Of a stretch of DNA of 64,000 nt, positions 1 to 10,881 are shown piece after piece. Under the pieces are notes generated by a model. That model ran no database searches. It was not told the DNA's origin and saw only the letters and a list, made by a program, of their open reading frames with translations. Within the stretch, counting starts at the first letter, position 1; every line of letters begins with the position of its first letter. This stretch comes from Patescibacteria group bacterium UBA6489 (GTDB lineage: Bacteria > Patescibacteriota > Gracilibacteria > BD1-5 > UBA6164), in NCBI GenBank assembly GCA_002435385.1, contig DJMN01000016.1, forward strand, positions 1 to 64,000, in the 5' to 3' direction. The translations under genes and the position numbers were made by a program.

Positions 1-48
1 TACACACTTTAATGCACACTCCCTAAAATTTTATTTTCTCTCTTCTTT

Positions 49-2112
49 TTAAGCTGTAGCATATGTTGTCATTCTTGTATAATGTCAAGTGAAAGTTTTT
101 ACTAGTTCTTTATATGCTTCAGAGCTTGTAATTTTCTCTCTTATTTTTTCTGGAATTTTATCAGGGTGAATATATAGTAAGATTTTTCTTCCATATTTTT
201 TATATCATTCTTTTGAGTCTTGAGACATATAAATTTCAAACATCTTTGTTAATTTCTCTATATCAAAATATTCTGTTAAATTTTTTATTAAGTTATTAAA
301 AATTCATAGATTTATACTTCCTATAATTTCTTCTGAATAATTTCCAAGAGAAGCAAATGCTTCTTTTATTAACCTTTTGGTTTCTTCTACTAAATTAGGA
401 GAATATATATAATTATTTCTTTCAAATGCACTAGCAATAGCATTGAATAATCTAGGATCAACTTTTTTCTCTGTAAAGTAGAGTTTTAGCAATAAAAAGT
501 CTGCTTCTAACTGTAATAATTCTTCTTGAGAAATAGAGGTCTGTTTTATTGATAGAGCTGTAGATAATCAATTAGCCACATCTTTGTATGGATTCTTTTT
601 CTTTAGCTTATTAATCAATTTATCAATAAGTTCTAACGATTTTTGATATATACTTTCTTTTAGTTTTTTTCACTTTTCTGGTAAGTTAAATTTTATATTT
701 TCTAATAAAGCTTGAGTCTCTTCTAGGTTTCTTCTGTCGTATAAATATCAATTATTACTCATTAACTGTGTAATAGCCCTAAATGCTGGGGTTTCTTGTG
801 CTATAGGTCTAATTTCAAGAACATCTTGTTCCATTTGTATTATTGTATCTGCTTGTCTAATTCTTATATCAATACTTAATAATCATGAAAAAAGTTGAGC
901 AATAATGGTTTGAGATTCTATGGCTTCAGGACTATTTATTAATTTTTGAAAATTTTCATACATATTTCTTAAATCATAGGCAATTTCTTGGTGAAAGTAT
1001 GGCATAAATTCTCATGAATTTAGAAATGTAACTAAGAGTTTATGAAAATCTGATATATGTTCAAAATTAGGAGATAAAAATTCTTGCTCTTTCATATCTT
1101 CATATCAAATAGCTTTTGTTTGGTTTCAAAGGTCTGATTTAGAGCTCCTTAATTGATTAACTATACCTCTTTCTATTCATGGAGCTATTGTTTCCATTAT
1201 TTCTTCATAATAACTCATTATAACTTGCATTGCATTAGGTATGTCTTTTATATTATATTTCTCAGTTAGTATTGTTATCTGTTCTGATATGTTAGAATCA
1301 TCTGAGTTTGCTAGTATTCATATAATACAATAAAACCACTTTGGAAGTTTTTCTTCAAATTGTAGTATTAGTTCTATTTGATCTACTATTCGTTGGCTAT
1401 GACCATTTATATTATATGCAAAACCAGATAGTCATGTCTTTATAGGTAATTCTTGAACTTCTTTTGTTCATACTCATTCGTTTTTATATCTTGGATCTAT
1501 GTATTTATAGTTTACTTCTCTAGAATGAAATCTAGAACTAACAATGTTTTTTTGTATTGTCTCAGAGAAAAAATAGAAGAGATTATCCTTGTTTGTTAGT
1601 TGATAAGCTTTTCAATCAACATATAAGTGAATTATACGGTTTTCAGGATTTTCTATGTTGTGAATATATTCAATATTTTTTATATTACTTTCTTCATTAT
1701 GAAATTCTATGAAAAGGTTTCATGTGTGATTCTTAAATCATTGTTTTATTGCTTTCCATCTTGTACTTATTAAATTATTAATAACTTCTTGTTTTAGATT
1801 TTTAGGTAAATGTTCAATACTTTCATCAAAATTGTTAAATTTTTGAGGTAAGGTAACTTCTTCAAAAGCTCTTAATAGTCTTTTCTTAAATTCATCATAT
1901 TGTATTGATACAACTTTTGATAAATTATCAATACTTATTCATTCCCAATGTTCTGTGTTTTCACAAAATATTTCAATAATCTTTAATACATCATCAGGTG
2001 TATTTAGTCATGCTTTTGTCATTGATTCTGCTAGTGGTCATGCAACTAATGGATGTAGTCAGTCGGAAAGTCATTTTTCTGCAAATATTTGTTTTATAGT
2101 TTCTTCATTCAT
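49..2112 (-). CDS. Large hypothetical protein with C-terminal J-domain-like HPD motif
   Basis: This is a 687-residue ORF read with UGA as Gly, from an ATG at 2112 to TAA at 49. No signal peptide or membrane segment is seen; the protein looks soluble, helical and charged. Near the C-terminus (about residues 640-670) is the stretch LLYIHPDKIPEKIREKI, followed by a helix containing EAYKEL. This resembles helix II, the HPD loop and helix III of a J domain. The bulk of the protein is not recognised. If the J-like tail is real, it could recruit an Hsp70 (DnaK); that is inference from one short motif. The gene is divergent from the radical-SAM gene at 2264, with about 150 bp between them. The other frames on both strands are not coding here. 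Confidence 0.8.
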
Positions 2113-2263
2113 TGGAATATGATTTATTATATTTTAATATATAAATACTATCATATATTGTTTTTATAGTCAAAATAGATGAGAGTTTATTTGTATTGTT
2201 AAATAATTTGATAAACTTCTTATCACTACTATAATACTTAAAACTAAAATTAATATACCTTTC

Positions 2264-3622
2264 ATGCCACAAAAAAAACTCCAAAAAATCATATCAAAAA
2301 GCAATGTTATAGATATAGCATTTAATTTAACATATTTGTGTAACTTCTCTTGTTACTACTGTATAGCTTGAGAAAGGAATGAATGAACTTTTAAGTTCAA
2401 TGAAAAATCTAAAGAAAAAATAAAATATTTTTTAGAGTCTATTTTCGAGATAAAACCAGATGTTAAAATAAATATTTTACTTAGCTGAGGAGAGCCTTTG
2501 TTGAATCCTAAATTTTTTGAAATAGCTGAGTTTTTATTGTCTTTTGAAGAGGTTAGTGTTCAAGTTACCACAAATTGATATTTAATACTAAACCTTAGTG
2601 ATAAGCTAGAAAAGTTAGTAAGTGGTAGATTTTCTTTTTATATAACTTATCATTATCTAGAATATAAAAAACTGGATAAATCATGAGAAAAAATAGTGAA
2701 TATTATAAATCTTTTGAAATCAAAAGGATTAAAATTTGAGTTAAATTTTTTGATTCCTACTGATTTAAATGATTTTGAGGAGTTTAAGGATATGAAAGAC
2801 TTGATTATAAGTAAAGCTAGTATGAATATAGATGAATATAAGTTTAACCTGATAAGAGAAAAATGAGTTATTTCTAAAAAGTATGATCAGAAGATTCTTA
2901 ATTTTTATCATGATACTTTAGGAAAGAATTTAGAAGAAAAAGAGTCTTCTATAAAAGCTTATTTTACAGATTGAACTTATAAAAAGATTTCATATACTAA
3001 GGAAATAATTGAAAGTGGATTGAATAATTTTAGATGATATTTGTGTTATCCTTTTTGTGTTCCTACTAATATCTTGATTAACTTTGACTTGTCTCTTATA
3101 TTTGCTTGATGTAGTACTTTGGCAGGAAAAAAATATAGTATAGATGAGGCAATAGATTTGATGAAGAGGTGAGATAGCATCTGAGTTACTTGTAATACTG
3201 ATTTTTGTACTTGTAGTTCTAATTTGCATATAAAGAAGGTTTTTAATGAAGGTGTTTCTAAATATATTTCTGGTGTTGAGAAGGTTCTTTCAAGTAAGGT
3301 TAGAAGGATTTTATTTGTTGAATGATATGAATTGGTTGATTTGAAGATGCTTTATGAGGAGTGAAAGAAGGGATTTTTAGTGAAGTATAAAAGTGTATGA
3401 GATGATAAGTATTTTATAAATTTTGTTGTTGAGGAAATACAAGAGGGAGCTAATTATTTAAATAGGAAGTTAGGTTTTGGATTTTCTCATTATAAGACGA
3501 ATTATCAGTGAGGGATTGTGCATGAGTATGTGAGTGTGCTTGATGATAATGTTGATAGGTTTTTGGAGAGGATTTATTTTGTGTTGCCGTTGTTTGAGAG
3601 GATAGTAGGAACCCCCCCCTAA
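2264..3622 (+). CDS. Radical SAM protein
   Basis: A 452-residue radical-SAM enzyme. The 4Fe-4S/SAM motif is CNFSCYYC (C26, C30, C33), followed by SGGEP, where the first Gly is UGA. A later cysteine-rich section (CYPFC, an isolated Cys, then CNTDFCTC at roughly residues 260-325) may hold an auxiliary Fe-S cluster. The last 120 residues are charged and match nothing I recognise. The substrate is unknown. It opens a run of radical-SAM genes that continues to 21115. The reading frame ends inside a GC-rich palindromic repeat, so the last residues (GTPP) are repeat-derived and an older stop has probably been lost. Confidence 0.88.
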
Positions 3623-3648
3623 CCCCCTCCTTGTTAAGGATGGGGGGA
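3612..3648. repeat. GC-rich palindromic repeat
   Basis: A C-run followed by CCCCCTCCTT, a GTT loop and AAGGATGGGGG forms an imperfect hairpin in otherwise AT-rich DNA. It overlaps the 3' end of the radical-SAM gene and supplies its stop codon. It is one of many related repeats in the window. Confidence 0.8.
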
Positions 3649-3709
3649 CTAAAATGAGTTGGAGGAGTTATTTTTTGGGAAGAGATTATTTGGGATTTTA
3701 ATTGTTTTG

Positions 3710-3892
3710 TGGTTTACTTTTGGAATCAAAAGTAACAAAAATTTTAGGGGGAGAAAATTTCAACTGTGCCACTAGGTACCGGTCTCAAGTTACTAAAATG
3801 TGTACACGAGACCGGTACCTTAAGAGCGAGATGTACTCATTAGAGTTTCTCCCCCTAAGACCCCATATTTTTAGAAGTTTTGGTGTGGTATG
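3710..3892. repeat. Long structured repeat element, copy 1
   Basis: Order of parts: a small hairpin ACTTTTG-GAAT-CAAAAGT (3716-3733); a left arm TTAGGGGGAGAAA (3744-3756); an internal 13-bp inverted repeat AGGTACCGGTCTC / GAGACCGGTACCT (3774-3786 and 3808-3820); a right arm TTTCTCCCCCTAA (3846-3858); and a conserved tail containing GACCCCATATTTTTA. A second copy lies at 36108-36247. The outer arms differ between copies by a compensated pair (A-T here, C-G there), which argues that the stem itself is maintained. Copy 1 carries extra sequence with the internal hairpin. Confidence 0.85.
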
Positions 3893-3964
3893 TTTTTTGG
3901 GAAACTTATTTTCAAAGGGAGTCCCCGAGGAACGAGGGGGAGGGATTATAAAAATGTAAAATTC

Positions 3965-4006
3965 CTTAAGTTCCCTCTCCTTGAGGAGAGGGTTAGGGTG
4001 AGGTTA
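3965..4006. repeat. GC-rich palindromic repeat
   Basis: CCCTCTCCT and AGGAGAGGG (3973-3981 and 3984-3992) form a tight hairpin, followed by GGTTAGGGTGAGG. It belongs to the same family as the copies inside genes at 7093, 8012, 19101 and 35077. It lies just upstream of the carbamoyltransferase start. Confidence 0.8.
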
Positions 4007-4022
4007 AATTATTAAAATTCTT

Positions 4023-6068
4023 ATGAAAAAAAAAGTATACATCTGATTTAATTCTTGAAATAAGGAGGGGCATGATTTTTCAATGTCTGTTATTTTTGAG
4101 TGAAAGGTGTATGCTATAGAGTTGGAGAGATTGTTTAAGATAAAACATTATTCTTATATTAATTCAGAGTTTTGATATCCTTTTGAGGATATTTTGAAGA
4201 TTGTTAAATTTTATTTTGGAGATATTTTCTCTTATGAAGATTGTGAGTTTGTTGTTGTGAATAATAAATATTTGGAAATTGATTGAGATGTGAGGTATGT
4301 AGAGTGTTCTAAGCATCATCTTTTTCATGCTTTTAGTGCTTTTTATCCAAGTGATTTTAATGAAGCTGCTGTTTTGACTGTTGATTACTATGGCTCAGAT
4401 GGAGAATGAAGTGAGAAAGTAAAAAATTCTCAGGTTATGTGGTATTTTGATTGAAATGATTATAAACAGTTGCATAGTTTTGTTTATACGGATGACTTTA
4501 GAAATTTATGAGTAGGTGTTGTTTATACCCTATTTTGCCAGCTTGTTTGACTTAGTGAATGAGTTTTAATGGGGCTTTCTTCATATTGAAATTATTCTAG
4601 GTTTAAGGATATAAGATTATTTGATTATGATTGAGATGATGTTTTTTTAGGTAGGGAGATCATAAAAAGATATTGAAATGATAGGTTAAATTTAGTTGAG
4701 GGATTGAAGGAAATGTATTGAGTAAGAGAAAGTGATTATATTGATGTGAAGTTAAATAATAATATTACTGATAGTATATTTGCTGATGTTGCTGCTCATG
4801 TACAGTATGAGGTTGAGAATGCTATGGTTTATTTGGCTGATAGGTTGCAAAAGAAGACTAAGTCTAAGAATTTATGTTTGGCTGGAGGTGTGAGTTTAAA
4901 TATATTGGCTAATACTAGGATTTTTGAGAGGACTTCTTTTGAAAATATTTTTGTTCAGCCTGCTGCTAATGATGCTTGATTGTCTTTGTGAGCTGCTTAT
5001 TATTGATATCATATCATATGAAATAATACAAAGAGGATTCCTATAAAATCAGTTTGATTAGGAAATGTTTATAGTGATGAGGAGATTTTAAAGGTCTTAA
5101 ATGAATATTCTAAATATTTGAAATTTGAGTTTTCTGAAAATATTGAGAAAGATTGAGGAGTCTTGTTATCAAAATGAAATATTATTTGATGGTTTCAGTG
5201 ATGAAGCGAGTTTTGACCTAGGGCCTTGTGATTTCGTTCTATTTTGGCTGATTCTAGGTCAGAGGAGATTAGGGATAGAGTTAATAGGATAAAACAAAGG
5301 GAGTTGTGGAGACCTTTAGCTCCTGTAGTTTTGGAAGAGTTTATAGGAGAATATTTTAAATTAGGTAAGAAATCTTCATATATGACTTTTTCTTCTGATG
5401 TGGTTGAGGATAAGAAATATTTAATTTCTGGTGTTGTTCATATTGATGGAACTGCTAGGTATCAGTCGGTTAATTCTGATGAGAATAAAAAGTATTATGA
5501 TTTAATAAAGGAGTTTTGTAGTTTAACTAGAGTTCCTGTTTTGATTAACACTTCGTTTAATGTTAAATGACAGCCTATTGTTGAGTCTCCTAAGGATGCT
5601 GTTTTGAGTTTTTTGTCTACGGATTTAGACTATCTTGTTATATGAAATTATATCGTATCTAAAGAAAAAGTATTTACAGAATTTTCTTTTAATAGAGATT
5701 TGAGTATTTTAAATATGGTATTTAAGGATAATAGATTGAGAAATAAGTATTATAGAAACTGGAATGTTCTTAGAAAATTTTTTTTCTGAGAGAATTATAA
5801 GATTGATTTTATGTTCAAGGAAGATTTAGATTTTTATTTTGAATTGAATATCTCAGGATTTGTTTATACTGTTTCGTTATCTTTGGTAAGAGATGAAAGA
5901 TGATATTATTTTAAATATAGGGATTTGTGATTAGAGGTGATTATTGGTTCTGATTATAAGGAGAATTTTTCTAAGGAGATGATAGAGTTGCTTGATACTA
6001 TTTCCTTGAAGATAGAGAAAAATTATTTAAAGATATTTGATATGTTTATTTTTAGTGTTGGAAAATAG
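4023..6068 (+). CDS. Carbamoyltransferase, NodU/CmcH/TobZ family
   Basis: A 681-residue protein. The N-terminal Kae1-like half shows YIGFNSGNKEGHDFSMSV, then HHLFHAFSAF and LTVDYYGSDGE. The middle has LAGGVSLNILANTRI and QPAANDAG. The C-terminal carbamoyltransferase domain has GGSEFGPRALGFRSILAD, WRPLAPVV, DGTARYQSV and INTSFNVKGQP, all family hallmarks. Known members move a carbamoyl group from carbamoyl phosphate to a hydroxyl on a sugar or antibiotic. About 130 residues past the usual end (from about residue 550) are extra and unrecognised. The glycosyltransferase and radical-SAM neighbours suggest decoration of a glycan or secondary product. The target is inference. Confidence 0.93.
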
Positions 6069-6123
6069 AAAGTTTCAAAGGGTTAAAACCCTCTGTTGAC
6101 TATTTGAATTTAATAATTTTTTT

Positions 6124-8505
6124 ATGAAAAAGAGTATAGTTTTTTATTGTCATAATTTTTGATGACTTGGACATACTAAGAGAATTTTGCTTATTATAAA
6201 AGAGATAGTGGAGAATTTTTCTGATATCTACAATGTTGTTTTTTTGAATAGTTGAGAAAAGCAAGATTTTTTATTTAAATGAATGAAATGAGTAAAAGTT
6301 ATGAATTTACCAAATTATGAGATAAAAAATTATAAGATAATAGATTGAAAGAATGTGGCGAATTATAGAAAAGTTGTTTTTAATAAGCTTTTTTCTATTT
6401 GAAGTATAGAGAAACTAGTTATTGAGCATTATCCTTTTGGGAGAAATTTTTTAGATGATGAGATAAGGTTTTTAATCTGAATTTTTAAAAAATATAATGA
6501 TAGGTGAAAGGTCTTTTCTTCTGTTAGGGATATATTTGATTTAGAGGCTTTAAACGAGAGGAATTTAGAGTTGTTTGATAGATTTTTGGTTCATTCTGAT
6601 AGAAAAGTTATAAATTATGATTGAGTCTTTTTTAAAGAGATTGAAAATAAATTTATTTATACTGGTTTTGTTGTTGATAAGGGGGATAACCCATCCCTGA
6701 ATCCCTTCCCTTATATAAAGGAAGGGAGCTACACAGAAGTAGATTTTTTAGTTAGTTTGTGAGGTGGGCAAGATGGTATGGAATATGTTTTGGATTTTTT
6801 AGAGAATGTGAAAAGGATGTGAGAAAAATGTAAAATATATGTTAGTTTATGAAAAAATTATACAGAGGATAATTTAGAGAAAATAAATGATTTTTGAATA
6901 GAAGATATTGTTGTAAAGGATTATTTTGAAGATTTTTTAGAGTTAAAAAAGAAAGCGAAGTTAGTGGTTTCTATGTGAGGGTATAATAATTTTGTGGAGA
7001 ATGCTTTTTATGATAAGAATTGTTTAATTTATCCGAGGGGTAGTGATAATGAGCAGAAGAAGAGGTTGGAAGTGTTTGGGGAGTTTTTTTATAACCTCAC
7101 TCCTACCCCCTCTCCTACAGGAGGAAAACCTCACCCTAGCCCTCTCCTTAGAGGAGAGGGAACGGTAGGAATTGACTCAATAAAAGCTCCCCCTCAATCC
7201 CCTAGGGTTGAGGGGGAGGGTAAGGAACGAGCAGGGGGAGCTTCTTGAAGAGGATTATCAAACAGAAAAAAAGCTAACTTTGACTGAGCTTATTTTTCGG
7301 CTTCGTTTATATGTAATTATTGAGAATATAAATATATAAAAATAAGACCTACAAATGCTTGTAATGCTAGGTGTGAGATGTGTTGAGTTATAAAGAGAAA
7401 ATTGAAATCTAATGATTTAGAAAAACTTGAAAATGTGATTTTAGATTTTTATAAGTTGTGATGAGAGGTTATTAATTTTACTTGATGAGAACCAACTATT
7501 TATGGTTGATTTTGGGAATTGTTAAAATTATCTAAATCTTTATGACTTATAACTTCTGTTTCTACAAATGGTAGTAGCTTGTGAGATGAGTTTTTTGATA
7601 ATTTGTATGATGGATGAGTTAGGTTGATTGATTATATAGATATTTCTGTTGATGGATTGTGAAAAATGCAGGATAAAAGAAGGAATTGTAAGTGATTGTT
7701 TGAGACTATAGATAATAATTTACATAGACTTTTAGATACTGGTATTTTTGTTCATATAAATGTGACTGTCAGAATGGATAATATTTCTGAAGTTAGAGAG
7801 ATTTTTGATTATTTTAAAGATAAAGGGGTTAATTCTATTTCTTTTTGAATGGTTACTTCTTCGCCTTTTAATGATACTAGTGATTTGATACCAGAGAAAG
7901 AGCAGATAGAAAAGTTTTATTTGGAGGACAGGGATTATATTTTGAATAATTGTGGTGGAATAGAGGTTAAGTTTTCGCCTGATGTGGATTTTCATCCCTT
8001 AAGTTCTGAATGACCTCACCCTAGCCCTCTCCTTAGAGGAGAGGGAACGGTAGGAATTGAGTCAATAAAAGCTCCCCCTCAATCCCCTTCAACTGAAGGG
8101 GAAGAAAGTGGAGTTTATTTAGTTAATAACCCATCCCTAACCCTTCCCTTAGATAAAGGAAGGGGATATGATAAAATCAGAAGCTGTAGCCCTCCTCTCC
8201 TTGAGGAGAGGAGATTCAGAGGTGAGGTTATAAAAAACCTTATACAAAACATACAAAATAAAAACTCATTTTCTAAGGAAAAATGAGTTAGGTGTGAGTT
8301 TATTTATTCAAAAAAGGAGCTTAGGATTAATGAATGATGAGATGTTTCTCCTTGTTGTGAGATAGATGATTTTGATGAGGGGCTTTGAAATATAAATGAA
8401 AAAGATTTGCTAAGTATTGTTTTTTCTAGAGAATATGAAGAGTTTTTGGGTAGAAAATTTCCAAATATTTCTAAAGCTTGTTTAAATTGTAAGATTTGAG
8501 AGTAG
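6124..8505 (+). CDS. Glycosyltransferase fused to radical SAM/SPASM protein through repeats
   Basis: One 793-residue frame. Residues 1-322 resemble GT-B glycosyltransferases of the COG4671/MurG type, starting FYCHNFGGLGHTKR, with SLGGGQDG and VVSMGGYNN later. Residues about 323-375 are palindromic repeats read in frame. Residues 395-620 are a radical-SAM domain (C413, C417, C420; then TGGEPTIYG). Residues 630-706 are repeats again. Residues 716-793 are a SPASM-like tail (VSPCCEID, LGNINEKDLLSIVFS, ACLNCKIG). There is no in-frame stop between the halves and no in-frame ATG, GTG or TTG between the first repeat block and the radical-SAM Cys motif, so the second half has no start of its own. Two ancestral genes were probably joined by repeat insertion. 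The stop abuts the next ATG (TAGATG). Confidence 0.85.
6682..6736. repeat. Palindromic repeat inside the glycosyltransferase domain
   Basis: CCCATCCCTGAATCCCTTCCCTT is followed by AAAGGAAGGG, giving a hairpin read in frame as NPSLNPFPYIKEGS. It sits between two glycosyltransferase-like segments and looks like a surface-loop insertion. Confidence 0.75.
7093..7250. repeat. Palindromic repeat cluster bridging two domains
   Basis: At least three adjacent hairpins: CCCCCTCTCCTACAGGAGG, CCCTCTCCTTAGAGGAGAGGG and CCCCCTCAAT...TTGAGGGGG. The block is read in frame as Pro/Ser/Gly-rich sequence such as PHPSPLLRGEG. Positions 7128-7203 match 8013-8088 with one mismatch, as a direct repeat in the same reading frame. 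Confidence 0.85.
8012..8236. repeat. Palindromic repeat cluster inside the radical SAM domain
   Basis: Four hairpins in a row, including CCCTCTCCTTAGAGGAGAGGG, CCCCTTCAACTGAAGGGG, CCCTTCCCTTAGATAAAGGAAGGGG and CCTCTCCTTGAGGAGAGG. They lie between the radical-SAM core and the SPASM-like tail and are read in frame. The first 76 nt duplicate 7128-7203. Confidence 0.85.
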
Positions 8506-9609
8506 ATGAGTAAAAGTTTGTTTTTAAATATTTGATATAAGTGTAACTATGATTGTGTTTATTGTGTTATATGATGAATACAGGATGAGTTTAAAAGTGA
8601 GGATTTTGTTTCACTTGAGAAAATAAAGAGTATTGATTTAAGTAATTATAGTTCTGTTTGGCTGACTTGATGAGAGCCAACTATTCATCCTAACTTTTTT
8701 GAAATATTGGACTATTTTCATGAGAATTGATTAGAAATTTTTATGCAGACAAATGGTTCAATGTTATGAGTTGATGAATTTTTTAGGAAGATAAAAAAGT
8801 ATAATATAGAATATCAATTACCTCTTAATTCTTTTAATGAGAAGATTCATAATGTTATAATGAAGCATAAAAATGCTTATAATTTGACACTTTGAGGGAT
8901 AAAAAATATATTGAATGATTGAAGGGGGGATAATTTGACTGTAAAGATTATTTTGACTAAGTTGAATTATAATCATATATGAAAAACTGTTAGTTTTTTG
9001 TGCTCTTTGGGGGTAAAGAAGTTTTATATTGCTTATCCTGTTATAAAGTGAAATTTATTAAAATATGTGGATAAATTAGTTCCTAAATACAGTGAAATAA
9101 AGTCTTTTTTAGATGAATTGATTGAGATAGAAGAAAAAGAGTGTATAAGATATGTTTTGGAGTCTTTTCCTTATTGTGTTTTGGATGAGAAGCTGTATAA
9201 AAATGTGTGGGAGATTGGACAGCTTAGTTATGACGAAATAGAAAATATTTCTGAAGAAGATTTAAAGGATTATTTACGTATTTCAGAGAGTTGTTTTAAA
9301 AAGTATGGTTTTAGATGAGAGAAAAGTAATTGTGCTAATTGTAAGATTATAAAGCTAAAAAAGAGGTTAAATAATGTTTCCTTTTTGCATAAGGATTTGG
9401 ATAAAGAGATAAATGCTAATTGTTTGGATAATGTTCATAAAATTAAAAAGGAATCTTGTTTGAAATGTAAGTATAATATAATTTGTTCAGGTGTTTCTAA
9501 GGAGTATGCAAAGAAGTATTGAACTTCTGAGTTTGATTATAAAAAAATAAAGAAGTCTTTATCTAAAGCAGATGTTTTAAAATATATAAAATACATTGAT
9601 GAGATCTAG
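8506..9609 (+). CDS. Radical SAM protein with C-terminal CxxCx5CxG motif
   Basis: A 367-residue radical-SAM protein. The SAM/4Fe-4S motif is CNYDCVYC (C13, C17, C20), followed by LTGGEPTIHP, with both Gly of GGEP encoded by UGA. Late in the protein are PYC, a CANC pair and CLKCKYNIICSG, which fit an auxiliary Fe-S site of the SPASM/Twitch type. The ATG directly follows the stop of the upstream fusion gene, and the end overlaps the next glycosyltransferase by 11 nt, so these genes are translationally linked. The substrate is unknown. Confidence 0.9.
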
Positions 9610-10714
9610 TATAATACACATTTCTTGAATAAAGCATTGACTTATAGATGATCTTTTAGAGCACAGAAAAGATGATATTTTTTTGTTGTGAAATGATTTT
9701 TGAGGACTAGAAGAGAGTTTAAATGATGATGGTAAAAAAGTAGTCTTATTTCATTTTATTGAAAAGATTGATTTGGAAGATTTGGTTAGGATTCAAGATT
9801 TTTTATTGGAGAAGAATATGAAATTTTGATTATATGTGCATACTTTTTTCCCTTTTTGTGCTAAATGAATTTATTTAAAAAATGGTAATAAATGTGATGT
9901 TTTGTGTTTGAGGGAGTGTGATTGTGAAAGCTTCTCTGTAATTTGAAAATTCCCCTTTAATTCCCCCTTGTTAAGGGGGATAGTGAGGAACAAACAGGGG
10001 GATTCCAGAGAGTTTTATGATATATTTTTAAAAAATCTGGATTTTATTTTAGTTCAAGATGAATTCTCTTATAAGTTAATAGAATGATTTAAAGAGAAGA
10101 GTTTGTATAAATATAAGATTAAATTGATTAGGCAGTTTGTGGATCTTTCTTTGGTTAGGTGAGAGAAAAAAGAAAAAAAAGGATTTGTATTTGGTTTTGT
10201 TGGGAATACTTCTGAGATAAAGGGATTTGATTTTTTGTTTAGGTTTTTTATGAAGTATAGAGTTTTTTTTGAGGATAAAAAAATTTTTCTGAAAGTGTTT
10301 ATTCATAAGGATAAGGAGGGAAAGTATAAGTGAATAAAGTTTGGTGTTGAAAAGAGTGATTTAAAGAATATTGAGATAATTTATAATGAGGTGAATAGAA
10401 GAAGAATTTATTCAGAAATGGATTGTTTAATTATTCCATCTATTTGGAATGAAACTGGTCCTATGGTGCTTTATGAAGCATTTGTAAATAAGATTCCTGT
10501 CTTGGTTTCAGATCAGGAATCTTTGAAGGAAAAGGTTATGGATAGAGTTGATAGTTATGTTTTTAGGACAAAGGATGAGATGGATTTGTTAAAAGGGGTT
10601 CTTTGGATGAGGGAGAATTATGAGAAGGTGGTTTTGAGTGAAAAGGGATTTAGGTATAGTGAGGTTGGGGATTTTTGTGGGGAGTTTGAGGGGGTTTTAG
10701 ATTTAGTATTTTAA
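9599..10714 (+). CDS. Glycosyltransferase, GT4-like
   Basis: A 371-residue protein starting at an ATG that overlaps the end of the upstream gene by 11 nt. Starts just after the overlap were considered, but this ATG gives a sensible N-terminus (SSIIHISGIKHG). The C-terminal half has the GT-B/GT4 donor-site pattern PSIWNETGPMVLYEA, then NKIPVLVSD. Family members transfer a sugar from a nucleotide donor to a glycan or other acceptor in the cytoplasm. A palindromic repeat (9953-10010) is inserted in frame at about residues 119-137. The link to the radical-SAM genes comes from overlapping genes. Confidence 0.85.
9953..10010. repeat. Palindromic repeat inside glycosyltransferase gene
   Basis: CCCCCTTGTTAAGGGGG forms the core hairpin, with a further AGGGGGATT to the right. 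It is translated in frame as NSPLLRGIVRNKQGD between glycosyltransferase segments. Confidence 0.75.
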
Positions 10715-10881
10715 TAAAAAAGCATTAAAAAAGGAAATAGTTTATTTATAAAAAAATCTACACAGAAAAGAATTATTTTAGCAATAAGAAATTAAATTTA
10801 AATTTGCATTAGTATATTGACTGTGTATATTGATTTTAGATTTTGCAAAATCACCTTTTACATTTCTAAAATTCTTATAAT

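Larger units (their letters stand above)
3623..4022. other. 400-nt gene-free stretch filled with repeats
   Basis: No credible gene is seen between the radical-SAM gene and the carbamoyltransferase. The stretch holds the tail of one palindrome, a long structured repeat (3710-3892) and another palindrome (3973-3992). An 85-codon open frame across the structured repeat looks like a chance ORF through GC-rich arms. Confidence 0.7.

Noticed and set aside
3774..3820. Inverted KpnI/AgeI/BsaI-like sites (AGGTACCGGTCTC and its complement), suggesting vector sequence
   Set aside because: The stretch is the internal hairpin of a repeat whose other parts recur at 36108; flanking sequence is native, and no vector sequence is seen.
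3702..3959. 85-codon ORF across the structured repeat
   Set aside because: It lies in the arms and internal hairpin of a repeated element, has no RBS or family resemblance, and the second copy of the element does not keep the frame.
7093..8236. CRISPR array
   Set aside because: The repeats are palindromes of varied sequence with no regular repeat-spacer period, lie inside a coding frame, and no cas gene is near.
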